Made by a program: the position numbers and the translations under genes. The notes under the pieces were generated by a model, which did not search any database, had not been told where the DNA came from, and saw only the letters and a program-made list of their open reading frames with translations. This document shows positions 17,858 to 27,094 of a stretch of 64,000 nt of DNA, piece after piece (the stretch's first letter is position 1; every line of letters starts with the position of its first letter). The DNA is from Alcanivoracaceae bacterium. GTDB taxonomy: Bacteria > Pseudomonadota > Gammaproteobacteria > Pseudomonadales > Alcanivoracaceae. The DNA lies in contig JAGLCJ010000015.1 in NCBI GenBank assembly GCA_023146255.1, positions 1-64,000 on the forward strand, given 5' to 3'.

Positions 17858-18319
17858 ATGCACTGTCCGTTCTGCGGCGCTGACGATACCAAAGTAATTG
17901 ATTCCCGCCTCGTTGCTGATGGCGGGCAGGTACGTCGGCGCCGCGAGTGCGGCAGCTGCGGCGAGCGTTTCACCACCTTTGAAACCGCCGAGCTGGTGAT
18001 GCCACGGGTGATCAAGTCCGATGGCAAGCGCGAGCCGTTTGACGACATAAAGCTGCGCGCTGGTCTGATGCGGGCGCTGGAAAAGCGCCCGGTCAGTCTC
18101 GAGGCAGTGGATGCGGCAGTGACCCGGATTACCCACAAGTTGCGTGCCACCGGCGAGCGCGAAGTGCCGGCCCGGGTGGTCGGTGAGCTGGTGATGGCAG
18201 AACTGCGTCAGCTCGATACTGTCGCTTATGTGCGCTTTGCTTCGGTCTACCGCAGCTTTCAGGACATCTCGGATTTTCGCGCCGAAGTTGATCGTCTTGA
18301 GCAATCGAAGGATGCTTGA
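17858..18319 (+). CDS. nrdR: Transcriptional repressor NrdR
   Basis: 153-residue repressor of ribonucleotide reductase genes that senses (d)ATP. The zinc ribbon uses C3, C6, C31 and C34 (MHCPFCGADDTKVIDSR ... ECGSCGERF), followed by an ATP-cone domain from about residue 49 (VIKSDGKREPFD). It heads the nrdR-ribD-ribE-ribB run, the order seen in many Gammaproteobacteria. Confidence 0.98.
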   Translation: MHCPFCGADDTKVIDSRLVADGGQVRRRRECGSCGERFTTFETAELVMPRVIKSDGKREPFDDIKLRAGLMRALEKRPVSLEAVDAAVTRITHKLRATGEREVPARVVGELVMAELRQLDTVAYVRFASVYRSFQDISDFRAEVDRLEQSKDA

Positions 18320-18349
18320 GGCAACAATCGGCTTTCTGCGGGCGACACC

Positions 18350-19471
18350 ATGACCGTCTCCGATCTCGACAGTGGCTATATGCAGCGTGCTCTGTCACTG
18401 GCTGAGCGCGGCCTGTACACCACGGATCCGAATCCGCGGGTAGGTTGCCTGATCGTCCGCGATGGCAAGGTGGTCGGCGAGGGTTGGCATTTGCGTGCCG
18501 GCGAGCCGCATGCCGAGCGTCACGCTCTGGCCATGGCCGGTGAGGCGGCACGCGGTGCAACCTGTTACGTCACGCTTGAACCCTGTTCGCATACCGGCCG
18601 TACCGGGCCTTGTGCGGATGCCCTGATTGCCGCCGGGATTACCCGTGTGGTCGCAGCGATGCAGGATCCGAATCCGCTGGTGGCGGGGCAGGGTCTGGCA
18701 AAACTGCGTGCTGCCGGGATCAGTGTTGAATGCGGTTTGCTGGAAGTGCAGGCGCGGGCGCTGAATCCCGGTTTCATCAAGCGTATGCAAACCGGCCTGC
18801 CACTGGTGCGGATCAAACTGGCCATGAGTCTGGACGGCCGCACGGCGATGGCCAGCGGTGAATCGAAATGGATTACCGGCGCCGCGGCGCGCCGTCAGGT
18901 GCAGCGCCTGCGGGCACGGTCTTCAGCCATCGTTACCGGCATCGGCACGGTGCTGGCGGATGATCCGGCGCTGACGGTACGTGTTGCGGACGGGTTAGTG
19001 AATGACTACCCCGGTGCCGTGCGGCAACCGCTCCGGGTGGTGCTGGATCGCAAGCTGCGCCTGCCGCTGGATGCGAAGCTGCTGAGTGAAGACGGTGATG
19101 TGCTGATCATCAGTCAGGCGCAGCCGGCACTGGCCAGTGCCCTGCAGCAACGCGGCGCGGAAGTGCTGACCTTGCCCGGCTCGGGTTCCGGCACGGATCT
19201 GCGCGAGCTGCTGAAAATGCTGGCCGAACGCGGTTGCAACGAGGTGCTGGTGGAGGCCGGCGCGACGCTGGCCGGCGCTTTTGTTCGCGAGCAATTGTTC
19301 GATGAGCTGGTGGTGTTTATGGCGCCGACGCTGCTCGGCTCGTCGGCACGGCCACTGTTGTTGCTGCCGGAGATTGCCACCATGGCCGAGCAGCGGCGCC
19401 TGCAGCTGACACAGGTTGAGCAGGTCGGCGACGATCTCTGCCTGACCTATCAGCCGGCTGCGGCTAACTGA
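18350..19471 (+). CDS. ribD: Bifunctional riboflavin deaminase/reductase RibD
   Basis: Carries out the second and third steps of riboflavin synthesis. 373 residues. The N-terminal deaminase has zinc ligands H54, C79 and C88 with catalytic E56 (HAERHAL; PCSHTGRTGPC). The C-terminal reductase starts with VRIKLAMSLDGRTAMASGES (about residue 147) and has LVEAGATLAGAF near 301. Separated by 17 bp from ribE. Confidence 0.97.
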   Translation: MTVSDLDSGYMQRALSLAERGLYTTDPNPRVGCLIVRDGKVVGEGWHLRAGEPHAERHALAMAGEAARGATCYVTLEPCSHTGRTGPCADALIAAGITRVVAAMQDPNPLVAGQGLAKLRAAGISVECGLLEVQARALNPGFIKRMQTGLPLVRIKLAMSLDGRTAMASGESKWITGAAARRQVQRLRARSSAIVTGIGTVLADDPALTVRVADGLVNDYPGAVRQPLRVVLDRKLRLPLDAKLLSEDGDVLIISQAQPALASALQQRGAEVLTLPGSGSGTDLRELLKMLAERGCNEVLVEAGATLAGAFVREQLFDELVVFMAPTLLGSSARPLLLLPEIATMAEQRRLQLTQVEQVGDDLCLTYQPAAAN

Positions 19472-19488
19472 ATAACGGAGAGGCGCAC

Positions 19489-20154
19489 ATGTTTACCGGT
19501 ATTGTTGAAGCCAAAGGCGAAATTGTCAGCCTGACACCGAAAGGCGGTGACGTGACGCTGCGTATTCGTACCGGCGCTCTGGATCTGTCCGACGTTCAAC
19601 TGGGTGATTCCATTGCGGTGAACGGTGTCTGCCTGACTGCGGTAACGTTGCCGGGCGACGGCTTTACTGCGGATGTCTCCGGTGAAACCTTGCGCCTGAC
19701 CACGCTCGGTAATTTGCGTGCCGGCAGTATCGTTAATCTGGAGAAAGCACTGACGCCGACCACCCGTCTCGGTGGTCATCTGGTTTCCGGTCACGTCGAT
19801 GGTCTTGGCGAGGTGGTGAGCATGCAGCCGGATGCCCGCTCGATCCGTTTTGATATCCGCGCGCCGGATGCGCTGGCGAAATATATTGCCCACAAGGGCT
19901 CAATCACCGTCGACGGTATCAGTCTCACCGTTAACAGTGTCGACGGTGCCGTATTCAGTCTGAATATCGTCCCGCACACCCAGCAGATGACCACCATTGC
20001 CGAGTGGAAGCCGGGCAGCAAAGTGAATCTGGAAGTGGATGTGATTGCCCGCTATCTCGAGCGTCTGCTGATGGGAGAGCGCGCGGCGCAGCCCGGTGAA
20101 GCAGGCGGAATTTCCATGACATTTCTTGCCGAACACGGCTATTTGAAGTCGTAG
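19489..20154 (+). CDS. ribE: Riboflavin synthase (alpha subunit)
   Basis: Dismutates two molecules of 6,7-dimethyl-8-ribityllumazine to riboflavin. 221 residues made of two lumazine-binding repeats. It begins MFTGIVEAKGEIVSL; the first repeat has SIAVNGVCLTAV and the second GSITVDGISLTV, with GHVDG between them. Preceded by a GGAGAGG ribosome-binding site and 19 bp before the ribB homologue. Confidence 0.97.
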   Translation: MFTGIVEAKGEIVSLTPKGGDVTLRIRTGALDLSDVQLGDSIAVNGVCLTAVTLPGDGFTADVSGETLRLTTLGNLRAGSIVNLEKALTPTTRLGGHLVSGHVDGLGEVVSMQPDARSIRFDIRAPDALAKYIAHKGSITVDGISLTVNSVDGAVFSLNIVPHTQQMTTIAEWKPGSKVNLEVDVIARYLERLLMGERAAQPGEAGGISMTFLAEHGYLKS

Positions 20155-20173
20155 CGGCTCGCGGGAGAACAGT

Positions 20174-21280
20174 ATGAAAATGAACAGCATTGCGGAACTG
20201 GTGGAAGATCTGCGCGCCGGCAAGATGATCATCCTGATGGATGATGAGGATCGCGAAAATGAAGGCGATCTGGTGATGGCAGCAGAACATGTCACTCCGG
20301 AAGCGATTAACTTCATGGCCAAACATGCTCGTGGTCTGATCTGTCTGACCCTGACGCAGGAGCGATGCAAGCAGATTGATCTGCCGCTGATGGTAGGTCG
20401 TAACGGCACCCAGCTTGGCACCAATTTCACTGTGTCTATCGAAGCGGCCGAAGGTGTTACCACCGGTATTTCCGCTGCTGACCGCGCCAAAACCGTGCAA
20501 GTGGCGGTGGCACGCAATGCCAAGCCTGCCGACATCGTTCAGCCAGGACATATTTTTCCGCTGATGGCGCAACCGGGTGGTGTACTGCATCGCGCTGGCC
20601 ATACCGAAGCCGGCTGTGATCTGGCGCGGATGGCGGGCAAGGAACCGGCGGCGGTGATTGTCGAGATCATGAATGATGACGGCACCATGGCGCGCCGTCC
20701 GGATCTTGAAGTATTTGCCGAGCAACACGGCCTGAAGATCGGCACCATCGCCGATCTGATCGAATACCGCATGACCAACGAGAAAACCGTCGAGCTGGTC
20801 AGTGAAAATGTGCTGCCCACCTGGTACGGCGAATTCCGGTTGGTGACATTCCGCGATACCGTCGATGATCTGACTCATGTGGCGTTGGTGAAGGGCAATC
20901 CGGAGCCGGAGGAAGTCACCACGGTACGAGTCCATCAGGTTGATCCGCTGCGGGATCTGATGAGTGCGAAGATCAACGGGCGCACCGGCTGGAACATGCA
21001 TCGGGTGCTTGAAGAGCTTTCAAACAGCGCTGCCGGCGTGGTGATTATTCTCGGCCAGGATTATGTTTCCAACAGCATGCAGGGCATGATCGACGAGTAT
21101 TTCTCCGGCAAGCGCCGGCCGGTCACCATGAGCGGCCCGGCCTATCGCAATATCGGTACCGGTTCACAGATTTTGCGCGAGCTCGGTGTACGGCGCATGC
21201 GTCTGTTGTCATCACCGATGCGATTCAATGCGTTGTCCGGTTTCGACCTTGAGATTGTCGAGTACGTCGAGGCACCCTGA
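20174..21280 (+). CDS. ribB: 3,4-dihydroxy-2-butanone-4-phosphate synthase with a degenerate GTP cyclohydrolase II domain (RibBX type)
   Basis: 368 residues. The N-terminal domain (about 1-200) is a complete RibB: MDDEDRENEGDLVMAAE, HARGLICL, GHTEAGCDLARM. It makes the four-carbon precursor of riboflavin from ribulose 5-phosphate. The C-terminal half has the RibA fold region (VTTVRVHQVDPLRDLM ... VVIILGQD) but no zinc-binding CxxGDxFGSxxCDC motif and no cysteines in that place, so GTP cyclohydrolase II activity is unlikely. This matches the RibBX arrangement described in other Gammaproteobacteria; a separate RibA would be needed elsewhere in the genome. Confidence 0.93.
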   Translation: MKMNSIAELVEDLRAGKMIILMDDEDRENEGDLVMAAEHVTPEAINFMAKHARGLICLTLTQERCKQIDLPLMVGRNGTQLGTNFTVSIEAAEGVTTGISAADRAKTVQVAVARNAKPADIVQPGHIFPLMAQPGGVLHRAGHTEAGCDLARMAGKEPAAVIVEIMNDDGTMARRPDLEVFAEQHGLKIGTIADLIEYRMTNEKTVELVSENVLPTWYGEFRLVTFRDTVDDLTHVALVKGNPEPEEVTTVRVHQVDPLRDLMSAKINGRTGWNMHRVLEELSNSAAGVVIILGQDYVSNSMQGMIDEYFSGKRRPVTMSGPAYRNIGTGSQILRELGVRRMRLLSSPMRFNALSGFDLEIVEYVEAP

Positions 21281-21523
21281 CAAACTCCTGCCCCTCTCCT
21301 TTTTCTGATGACGTGTAAGCCGAACTTCGCAGTTTCGGCTTGTCGTCGCCGGATATCTCAGCCCATCTTCCTGCGAATCCGGTATGGGTTCTTTTTTTAA
21401 CCAGTGAATGTCTGCTTTTGACAATGCCGCAGGGTCCGGCCGGGGGCTAACGTCCGCCCTCTGCCCGGTGTGCGCTACAAACCTCTGCCCCGGGGAAAAA
21501 TAACAATAACCCGGAGAACGGCA

Positions 21524-24451
21524 ATGTTGTCGCGTTTGCTTATTTTGATCTTGATGTCTTTCTGGTTGGCCGCCTGTGGCGGCGGTGGTGGCGGTGGCGG
21601 TGAAACAGAAACGCCCGGAGGTGGTTCGCCAACAGCGCCGTCGGCACCGAATCTTGATGCCAGTTCCGATACTGGTGCATCAAGCACCGATAACATTACC
21701 GCTGACAATACCCCGACCTTTAGCGGCGCCGGCGGTGTTGCCGGTAACACTGTCACGCTTTATGCCAATGGCTCTCAAGTGGGCAGCGCCATCATTGCCG
21801 GTAATGGTAGCTGGAGCGTGACGACGACAGTACTTGCCGACGGCAGCTACAGCATCACGGCGCGTTACACCGATGCTGACGATCAACAGAGCGGCATGAG
21901 TGCGGCGCTGAATCCTGTGCTGATTGATACCGATGCGCCGGGCGCTCCGGTTGTCACCAGCGCAACGGTGGCGGGCGTGGTTGGTACGGCAACTGCCGGC
22001 GCAAGCATTACGCTTTATGACGATGCTGATCAGATGGTTGCGACTGCCGCCGCCAACGGCTCCGGCAACTGGAGCATTGCCGCCAGTGCATTACCCGGTG
22101 CCACCGGTCTGGGCTTCGTCGGCAACGTCACGGCGGCCGATCCGGCCGGTAACGAAAGTCTGGCGTCGGCGGTGGGGCCCATTGAAGCTCCCGAGCCGAC
22201 GCTGGTCACCGGCCGTATCGTCAACGGTGTTGTCAAATATGCGGATGTCTGTGCCAGTGTTTTCGATGGCGACTGGATTTCGCTGGGCTGCACGGTCAGC
22301 GATGATGACGGTTATTTCGGTTTTGATATCGAGCCGCAGGCGAATCCGGTACTGGTCGAAATGATCTCCGGTGTCAGCACCCTCGTGACCTGCAGCGCGC
22401 CGGCCGGTTGCGGCGAGGCAGCTTTCGGTGAGGACTATGCTCCGGAGGTCGGCGTCACACTGCAGCTGTTGATTCCTGGTGATCAGTTTGCCGGCGACAT
22501 GTCGATCAGTCCGCTGACCAATATGGCCGCTGTCTGGGCGCAAAAAGTACCGGGTACGCTGAATGCCGATGTGGTGTCACTGTCGCTGACTCGCGTGGCA
22601 GATCTGTTTGGTCTGGATGCTGGATTCCATGCGCAGCTGTTGCCGGATATCACTGACAGCGTCGCCGTTGCGGAAGCCGATGCTGGTGCGCTGGATCACG
22701 CCCTGTTTGCTGCATCCTTTGCCCAGCTGGCAGCCACTGACATGGTGTCTGTTGCAACGTTGACCGATCAGGCCGCGCTGATGTTTGCCTGGCTTGGCGG
22801 TCAGGCCTGGCTGCAGAGCGGCCAGATTGTGCTGGATGATCTTGCTGCCAGTATCGATCTGACCGCATACCCGGAGCTGGAACAGTGGCTGGCCGGCATT
22901 GATTACGGTGCTTATCCGGAGCTGCTTGAACTTGCCGATGAATTCAACGTTATCAACTATACCGGTTTCGACAATCTTGCCGGTGCCGCCGCAGAAGTGG
23001 CAGCGCATGTGAGTGTTGTTGCTGATTTCAGTGATCTGGTAGCGCGCTGGGGCGACAGTGCGGTGACCACCATGGCCGGCGCCACTGGCTATGATGCGAC
23101 GGCGTTTGCGGACGCCACTGCATTGCTGGACCGCTTCGAACATTACCGTGCCCTGTCTGCTGCAGCAGAGGAGGGGCTTGATCCGGTTACCCGACATCTG
23201 GCCTGGCTCTACGTAGATGAAGTCAGCCGTGCTGATACCGTGGGTATGATTCAGGTGCTGCTTGAGGCGCTGCAGTTCTCGCTGAATGGCTCCATCTGTG
23301 TGCCGCAAGTGAAGAATTTCCAGTCATGCACCAACGATGACGGAATGGAATCTCCCTACGCGGTGTTTGTTGGTGGCGCGCTGAGTGCGTCCCATCGGGT
23401 TGAGCTGAGAGGCACCCGATTCGGTCAGACGGTGAGCATTGACCTGCCGGTGGTGGATATCCGTACATTCCTGCGCAACGGCACCATGACCATGCCGGTT
23501 ACCGGCACCATCACCAGCGGCACTTCGGTAACGACGCTGGCGCTGAATCTTGATCTGGATATTAGTGATAATGATCTGACCGGTTTTAATGCCCTGTGCA
23601 ACCTCTGCTTTGCCAACAGCGAGGAGTTGAATCCGCTTCTCGATGCGTTGGTGGCTGACCTGCATATCGCCGTGAGCGTACGCGGCAGTGGTGAGGTGGA
23701 AAGCACCGACGTGAGCATCGGTAGCTACAGTTTCAGCGATCTCGACAGCACGCTGGTGTTCAATCGTCGCGTACTGACCCAGGATGAAGCTGGCCCGGCT
23801 CTGACGGCTACGCTGGAAACCGGCAGTCGCACTAATCCGGCCGCAGAGCTGCTGGAGTCGATGGAGGGTGAGCCGGCTTTTGATCTGGTGCTGGATGATC
23901 CGTTTGTTATGTCGATTGCCTACCTGACCGAGCGCGTCGGCCTGCCGCCGATTGAGGTCCGTGTTGGCGGCGAGCTGGCTGGCACAGCGCCGTTGGTGGA
24001 CGCGTTGATCAACTGGATTGAGGCCAACATTGATGAAACCACGGTTATTGAGGACATCGATTTCGAAGCACTGCTGGCGGAACTGGATTTCTCTTTGCTG
24101 GCGGTGGATGGCGATGCCTCGCTGACCGTGCTGGATCCGGATCTTGGCCTGCAGGAGTACCATTTCACCATCAGCGAAACCGGTTTCAACGTCAGCACCA
24201 CCGAGGGTGGTGATCCGGTGATCAGTCTGCGTGCCAGCGGTCTGGCTGGATACCTGTATAGCGGCGAGACCCTGATTGCCACCATGCATATTGGTAATCC
24301 GGGGCAGGGCGTGGTGTTGAGTCTGGTGGATGACAGTCAGCGCTTCTACACCGATCTTGATGCCGGTGCGATGCTGCCGTTCGACAGTCTGATGGAATTC
24401 CTGACGCTGTTGTATGAGGCATTGGCGCCAGTCGAGGAGCCACTGCCGTAA
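21524..24451 (+). CDS. Large lipoprotein with Ig-like domains, function unknown
   Basis: 975 residues. A lipoprotein signal peptide (MLSRLLILILMSFWLAAC) has lipobox LAAC, followed by a run of eight Gly. Two bacterial Ig-like domains of the kind found in RTX/Bap adhesins follow: the first around NTPTFSGAGGVAGNTVTLYAN, NGSWSVTTTVLADGSY, the second around TATAGASITLYDDADQ, NGSGNWSIAAS. The remaining ~750 residues are acidic, with paired cysteines, and resemble no family I recognise. Probably exposed on the outer membrane. ATG 21524 is chosen over the upstream in-frame ATG because it gives the signal peptide directly, with GGAG upstream. It lies inside an insertion that separates ribB from ribH. 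Confidence 0.88.
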   Translation: MLSRLLILILMSFWLAACGGGGGGGGETETPGGGSPTAPSAPNLDASSDTGASSTDNITADNTPTFSGAGGVAGNTVTLYANGSQVGSAIIAGNGSWSVTTTVLADGSYSITARYTDADDQQSGMSAALNPVLIDTDAPGAPVVTSATVAGVVGTATAGASITLYDDADQMVATAAANGSGNWSIAASALPGATGLGFVGNVTAADPAGNESLASAVGPIEAPEPTLVTGRIVNGVVKYADVCASVFDGDWISLGCTVSDDDGYFGFDIEPQANPVLVEMISGVSTLVTCSAPAGCGEAAFGEDYAPEVGVTLQLLIPGDQFAGDMSISPLTNMAAVWAQKVPGTLNADVVSLSLTRVADLFGLDAGFHAQLLPDITDSVAVAEADAGALDHALFAASFAQLAATDMVSVATLTDQAALMFAWLGGQAWLQSGQIVLDDLAASIDLTAYPELEQWLAGIDYGAYPELLELADEFNVINYTGFDNLAGAAAEVAAHVSVVADFSDLVARWGDSAVTTMAGATGYDATAFADATALLDRFEHYRALSAAAEEGLDPVTRHLAWLYVDEVSRADTVGMIQVLLEALQFSLNGSICVPQVKNFQSCTNDDGMESPYAVFVGGALSASHRVELRGTRFGQTVSIDLPVVDIRTFLRNGTMTMPVTGTITSGTSVTTLALNLDLDISDNDLTGFNALCNLCFANSEELNPLLDALVADLHIAVSVRGSGEVESTDVSIGSYSFSDLDSTLVFNRRVLTQDEAGPALTATLETGSRTNPAAELLESMEGEPAFDLVLDDPFVMSIAYLTERVGLPPIEVRVGGELAGTAPLVDALINWIEANIDETTVIEDIDFEALLAELDFSLLAVDGDASLTVLDPDLGLQEYHFTISETGFNVSTTEGGDPVISLRASGLAGYLYSGETLIATMHIGNPGQGVVLSLVDDSQRFYTDLDAGAMLPFDSLMEFLTLLYEALAPVEEPLP

Positions 24452-24456
24452 CGCAA

Positions 24457-24483
24457 CTGGCCCGGCAGGGAATGCCGGGCCAG
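24457..24483. terminator. Bidirectional terminator-like hairpin between convergent genes
   Basis: A perfect 11-bp stem CTGGCCCGGCA/TGCCGGGCCAG sits exactly between the stops of the lipoprotein gene and the alpha/beta hydrolase gene. There is no T run, so termination efficiency is uncertain. Confidence 0.55.
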
Positions 24484-24484
24484 G

Positions 24485-25318
24485 TTACAGATGATCGAGA
24501 AAATCCTTTACCGCATTGAGAAAAAGATCATTGCGATCGCCGGCCACCATGTGGCCGGCCCCACTGACATCAACCACCTGTGAACCTGGGATTCGTTGGC
24601 GAAATTCTGCTGTGATGGTTTCATCGACGACATCACTGTGGCTGCCACGCACCAGCAATACCGGCTGCGTCAGTCTCTCTGCCGCACGATAAAATCGTTC
24701 TTCATCATGCGCATCACTTTCCGCCCGCCCGCGCTGGAATGCTTCCAGCATCACCGGGTCCCAGTGCCAGTACCAGCGGCCGTCATCATGTTGGCGCAGG
24801 TTTTTCTTCAGCCCTTCCGGATTGCTGCGCTGGGCCCGCCGGGGTTGATAGGCAGCAACGGCAGCGGCGGCTTCCTCCAGCGAGGCAAAGCCCTCACGAT
24901 GCGCGGCCATAAAGCCGAGAATCCTGTCGACACCGTCTGCGCGTAGTCGTGGTGCGATGTCGACCAGCACCAGCGCCTTTGATATCTCACCGTGATCGCC
25001 GGCATTGGCCAGTAGTGATGACAGGCCGCCAAGCGACGCTCCCACCAGTACTGGCTTACTGCGCTGTGCCAGCGCCAGCTCACACACATCTTCGGCAAAG
25101 TGCTGAACCCGGTACTCGCCGGGCCAGTCACTGTCGCCGTGGCCACGCAGATCGACGCTGATGGCATGCCAACCGGCCTCGCCGAGCGCGGCGATACTGC
25201 TCTGCCAGGCATGCCGGGTCTGACCGCCACCGTGCAGGAAAATGACCGGCGCGCCTTGGTCCGGCCCGCAATGCGAACAGGCCAGCCTGTTGCCGGCCTG
25301 TGTCTGGAAATACTGCAT
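24485..25318 (-). CDS. Alpha/beta-fold hydrolase
   Basis: 277 residues. HGGGQTRHAW forms the oxyanion-hole region, VDLRGHGDSDWP follows, the nucleophile Ser sits in LVGASLGGLSS, and the acid and His are expected in RGSHSDVV and GAGHMVAGD. The substrate cannot be told; relatives include esterases, epoxide hydrolases and haloperoxidase-like enzymes. No signal peptide, so cytoplasmic. I chose ATG at 25318 (MQYFQTQAGNRL) because GGGAGA lies at the right spacing; in-frame ATGs also exist at 25351 and 25420. Confidence 0.9.
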   Translation of the reverse strand: MQYFQTQAGNRLACSHCGPDQGAPVIFLHGGGQTRHAWQSSIAALGEAGWHAISVDLRGHGDSDWPGEYRVQHFAEDVCELALAQRSKPVLVGASLGGLSSLLANAGDHGEISKALVLVDIAPRLRADGVDRILGFMAAHREGFASLEEAAAAVAAYQPRRAQRSNPEGLKKNLRQHDDGRWYWHWDPVMLEAFQRGRAESDAHDEERFYRAAERLTQPVLLVRGSHSDVVDETITAEFRQRIPGSQVVDVSGAGHMVAGDRNDLFLNAVKDFLDHL

Positions 25319-25487
25319 GCCATTCTCCCGGATGATACTGCTTTCTATCATCACTGCTGGTATGACGCCCATGACAGGAATTGATCCGCTGAGCGTTATC
25401 GTCAATGGTGAGCTTTTCATATGCCTGTATCCCCTGACTGCAGCCTGGAGTTAGAATCGAAAAAAAGCCATTCTCGGGGAGAACACC

Positions 25488-26069
25488 ATGCGCAGGTTTG
25501 TTGTTGCCGCTTTATTGTCCGTCGCAGCCACCGCTCAGGCGGCGGACCCGCACTTCTATGCTGGTTTGGGGTTTGATGTTGGCGGTGACAAGGTGCTTGA
25601 AGTTGACTATGTGGGCGGTGGCAGCGATGCCATTTATGCAGGCATGGGTTTTCATCTCGCTGTCGGTATGGATCTGGATTTTGGCACTGAATACATGTTG
25701 CGTGGCTCAGTCGGCTACAAGGGAACCAGCATCTCAGCAAAGAATGGTGATGCCACCTTCAGTCGCACGCCTTTGGAGGTAATCGGTTATCGTTTCTTTG
25801 GCCTGCATGGAGTGGGTTTGGGATTAACCCATCATCGCAATGTTCAGGTGGAGTGTGATTTCAGTGGGGGAATCTGTCCGTTCTCAAAAGTTGATCTTGA
25901 TAACGCCACCGGTCTGTTAGTCGAGTATCTGTACCGGGTTCGTCGCGAAGACAGCAACAAGGGCTTCAGTGTCGGTGTCCGTCTCGGCGCTATCGAGTAC
26001 AAGGACCCGGGCGGTGGTGATGACATCGGCGGCGGATTTATCGGCGCCAATATCGGCATCACACTGTAA
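25488..26069 (+). CDS. Putative outer-membrane beta-barrel protein
   Basis: 193 residues with a signal peptide (MRRFVVAALLSVAATAQA, cleavage before ADP). The mature part alternates short amphipathic strands rich in Gly and aromatic residues and ends in GANIGITL, compatible with an 8-stranded barrel. Two cysteines (VECDFSGGICPF) may close a loop. No family assignment. A GGGGAG ribosome-binding site precedes the start and a strong terminator follows the stop. Confidence 0.8.
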   Translation: MRRFVVAALLSVAATAQAADPHFYAGLGFDVGGDKVLEVDYVGGGSDAIYAGMGFHLAVGMDLDFGTEYMLRGSVGYKGTSISAKNGDATFSRTPLEVIGYRFFGLHGVGLGLTHHRNVQVECDFSGGICPFSKVDLDNATGLLVEYLYRVRREDSNKGFSVGVRLGAIEYKDPGGGDDIGGGFIGANIGITL

Positions 26070-26075
26070 ACATGA

Positions 26076-26105
26076 AGCGGGCCCGTAAGGGCCCGTTTCA
26101 TTTTC
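26076..26105 (+). terminator. Rho-independent terminator after the outer-membrane protein gene
   Basis: Stem CGGGCCC/GGGCCCG with a GTAA-type loop, extended by A-T and G-T pairs, followed by a T-rich stretch. It lies between convergent genes and may act both ways. Confidence 0.8.
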
Positions 26106-26109
26106 GCCA

Positions 26110-26886
26110 TCAGGCGCTGAGCAAATCAGTGCCACACTGAAGTTGTTCAAACCAGTCGAGAAACTGCTTCACCATGGCCTTGCCGACAAACGGTTGGCCA
26201 TGTTGTGGCACCAGCATCTCCGGATCGAGTCGTCGTACCCGGGCAACCCAGGTCCGGCATGCACTGTTGCTGGCCATGTAACGGCGATGAAAGCCTTCCA
26301 TAAAGCGGATATGGTCAGCGAAGTTTTCCACCGGCAGGTGGTCAGGCCCGCAACCGACTGCTGCGCCAACATCGCCGGTAAACAGGATGCCGCTCGGCGG
26401 GTCGTAGAAATGGAAGTTGCCGACCGAGTGCAGAAAGTGCGCCGGTACCGCCACCAGTTTGCTGTCGCCGAGCGGGATATCAGCGCCTTCATCCGGCAGG
26501 GAGATCATCCGAGCGCCGAGGTCATCACCGATCCGGCCGCCGACAAAGCCGGAAATCAGGTGTGGCAGGAACCGGCTCCACAGCCGCGAGGTCACCACTC
26601 TGGCGCGGGTGTGCATCAGCCAGCGAGGCAGTGACGAGATCACATCCGGGTCCTGATGGCTGGCGATCACATAGTCCAGATCCTGTAGCCGAATATGCCG
26701 GGAAAGCTCGATGGAAAGCGGGGTGTAGGTGAGATCGCCGCCCGGGTCAAACAGGGCCGCATGGCCCTTGTGGACGATCACGAACTGGTTACTGTCAATC
26801 CCTTCGCCTGTCACCATGCCGGTAAATAACAGGCAGTGGTGGTCGTCCTTGCTGTACAGCGGGGTAACGCGACCAGTGCTGGCCAT
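26110..26886 (-). CDS. Metallo-beta-lactamase-fold protein of the flavodiiron (ODP) type
   Basis: 258 residues. The metal-binding pattern ASHQDPDVISSLP, the later GNFHFYDPPSGILFTGDVGAA and C-terminal LVPQHGQPFVG match the lactamase domain of flavodiiron proteins, here without the flavodoxin domain. Such stand-alone proteins are little studied; roles in oxygen or NO reduction or signalling have been proposed for relatives. I chose ATG 26886 (MASTGRVTPLY) over 26952 because GGAG lies upstream and the longer N-terminus is not family-like. Divergent from ribH. Confidence 0.85.
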   Translation of the reverse strand: MASTGRVTPLYSKDDHHCLLFTGMVTGEGIDSNQFVIVHKGHAALFDPGGDLTYTPLSIELSRHIRLQDLDYVIASHQDPDVISSLPRWLMHTRARVVTSRLWSRFLPHLISGFVGGRIGDDLGARMISLPDEGADIPLGDSKLVAVPAHFLHSVGNFHFYDPPSGILFTGDVGAAVGCGPDHLPVENFADHIRFMEGFHRRYMASNSACRTWVARVRRLDPEMLVPQHGQPFVGKAMVKQFLDWFEQLQCGTDLLSA

Positions 26887-27094
26887 AGGTAATGCTCCGC
26901 AGGTTAACGACGGCGGGCAGAGTAGCAGCTGGCTCATACATTTGACTGACATGGGTCAAGAGTGCGGTGGCAAGGGCCGCGTTGTTTGTAAAACCCTGTC
27001 AGGGCGGCAGGACGGCGATTTTCCGCAGGAACAAAGCCGGCGAAGTGGTTACAATGGCGACCTTTCCGGCTGCGGCCGACGTCAGGGGTAAAAG

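Noticed and set aside
21281..21523. FMN riboswitch near ribB, or upstream of ribH at 26,887-27,094
   Set aside because: I looked for the conserved FMN-element segments in both gaps and found none.
23324..24289. 321-codon minus-strand frame within the lipoprotein gene
   Set aside because: Antisense shadow, rich in Gln, Arg and His with no domain.
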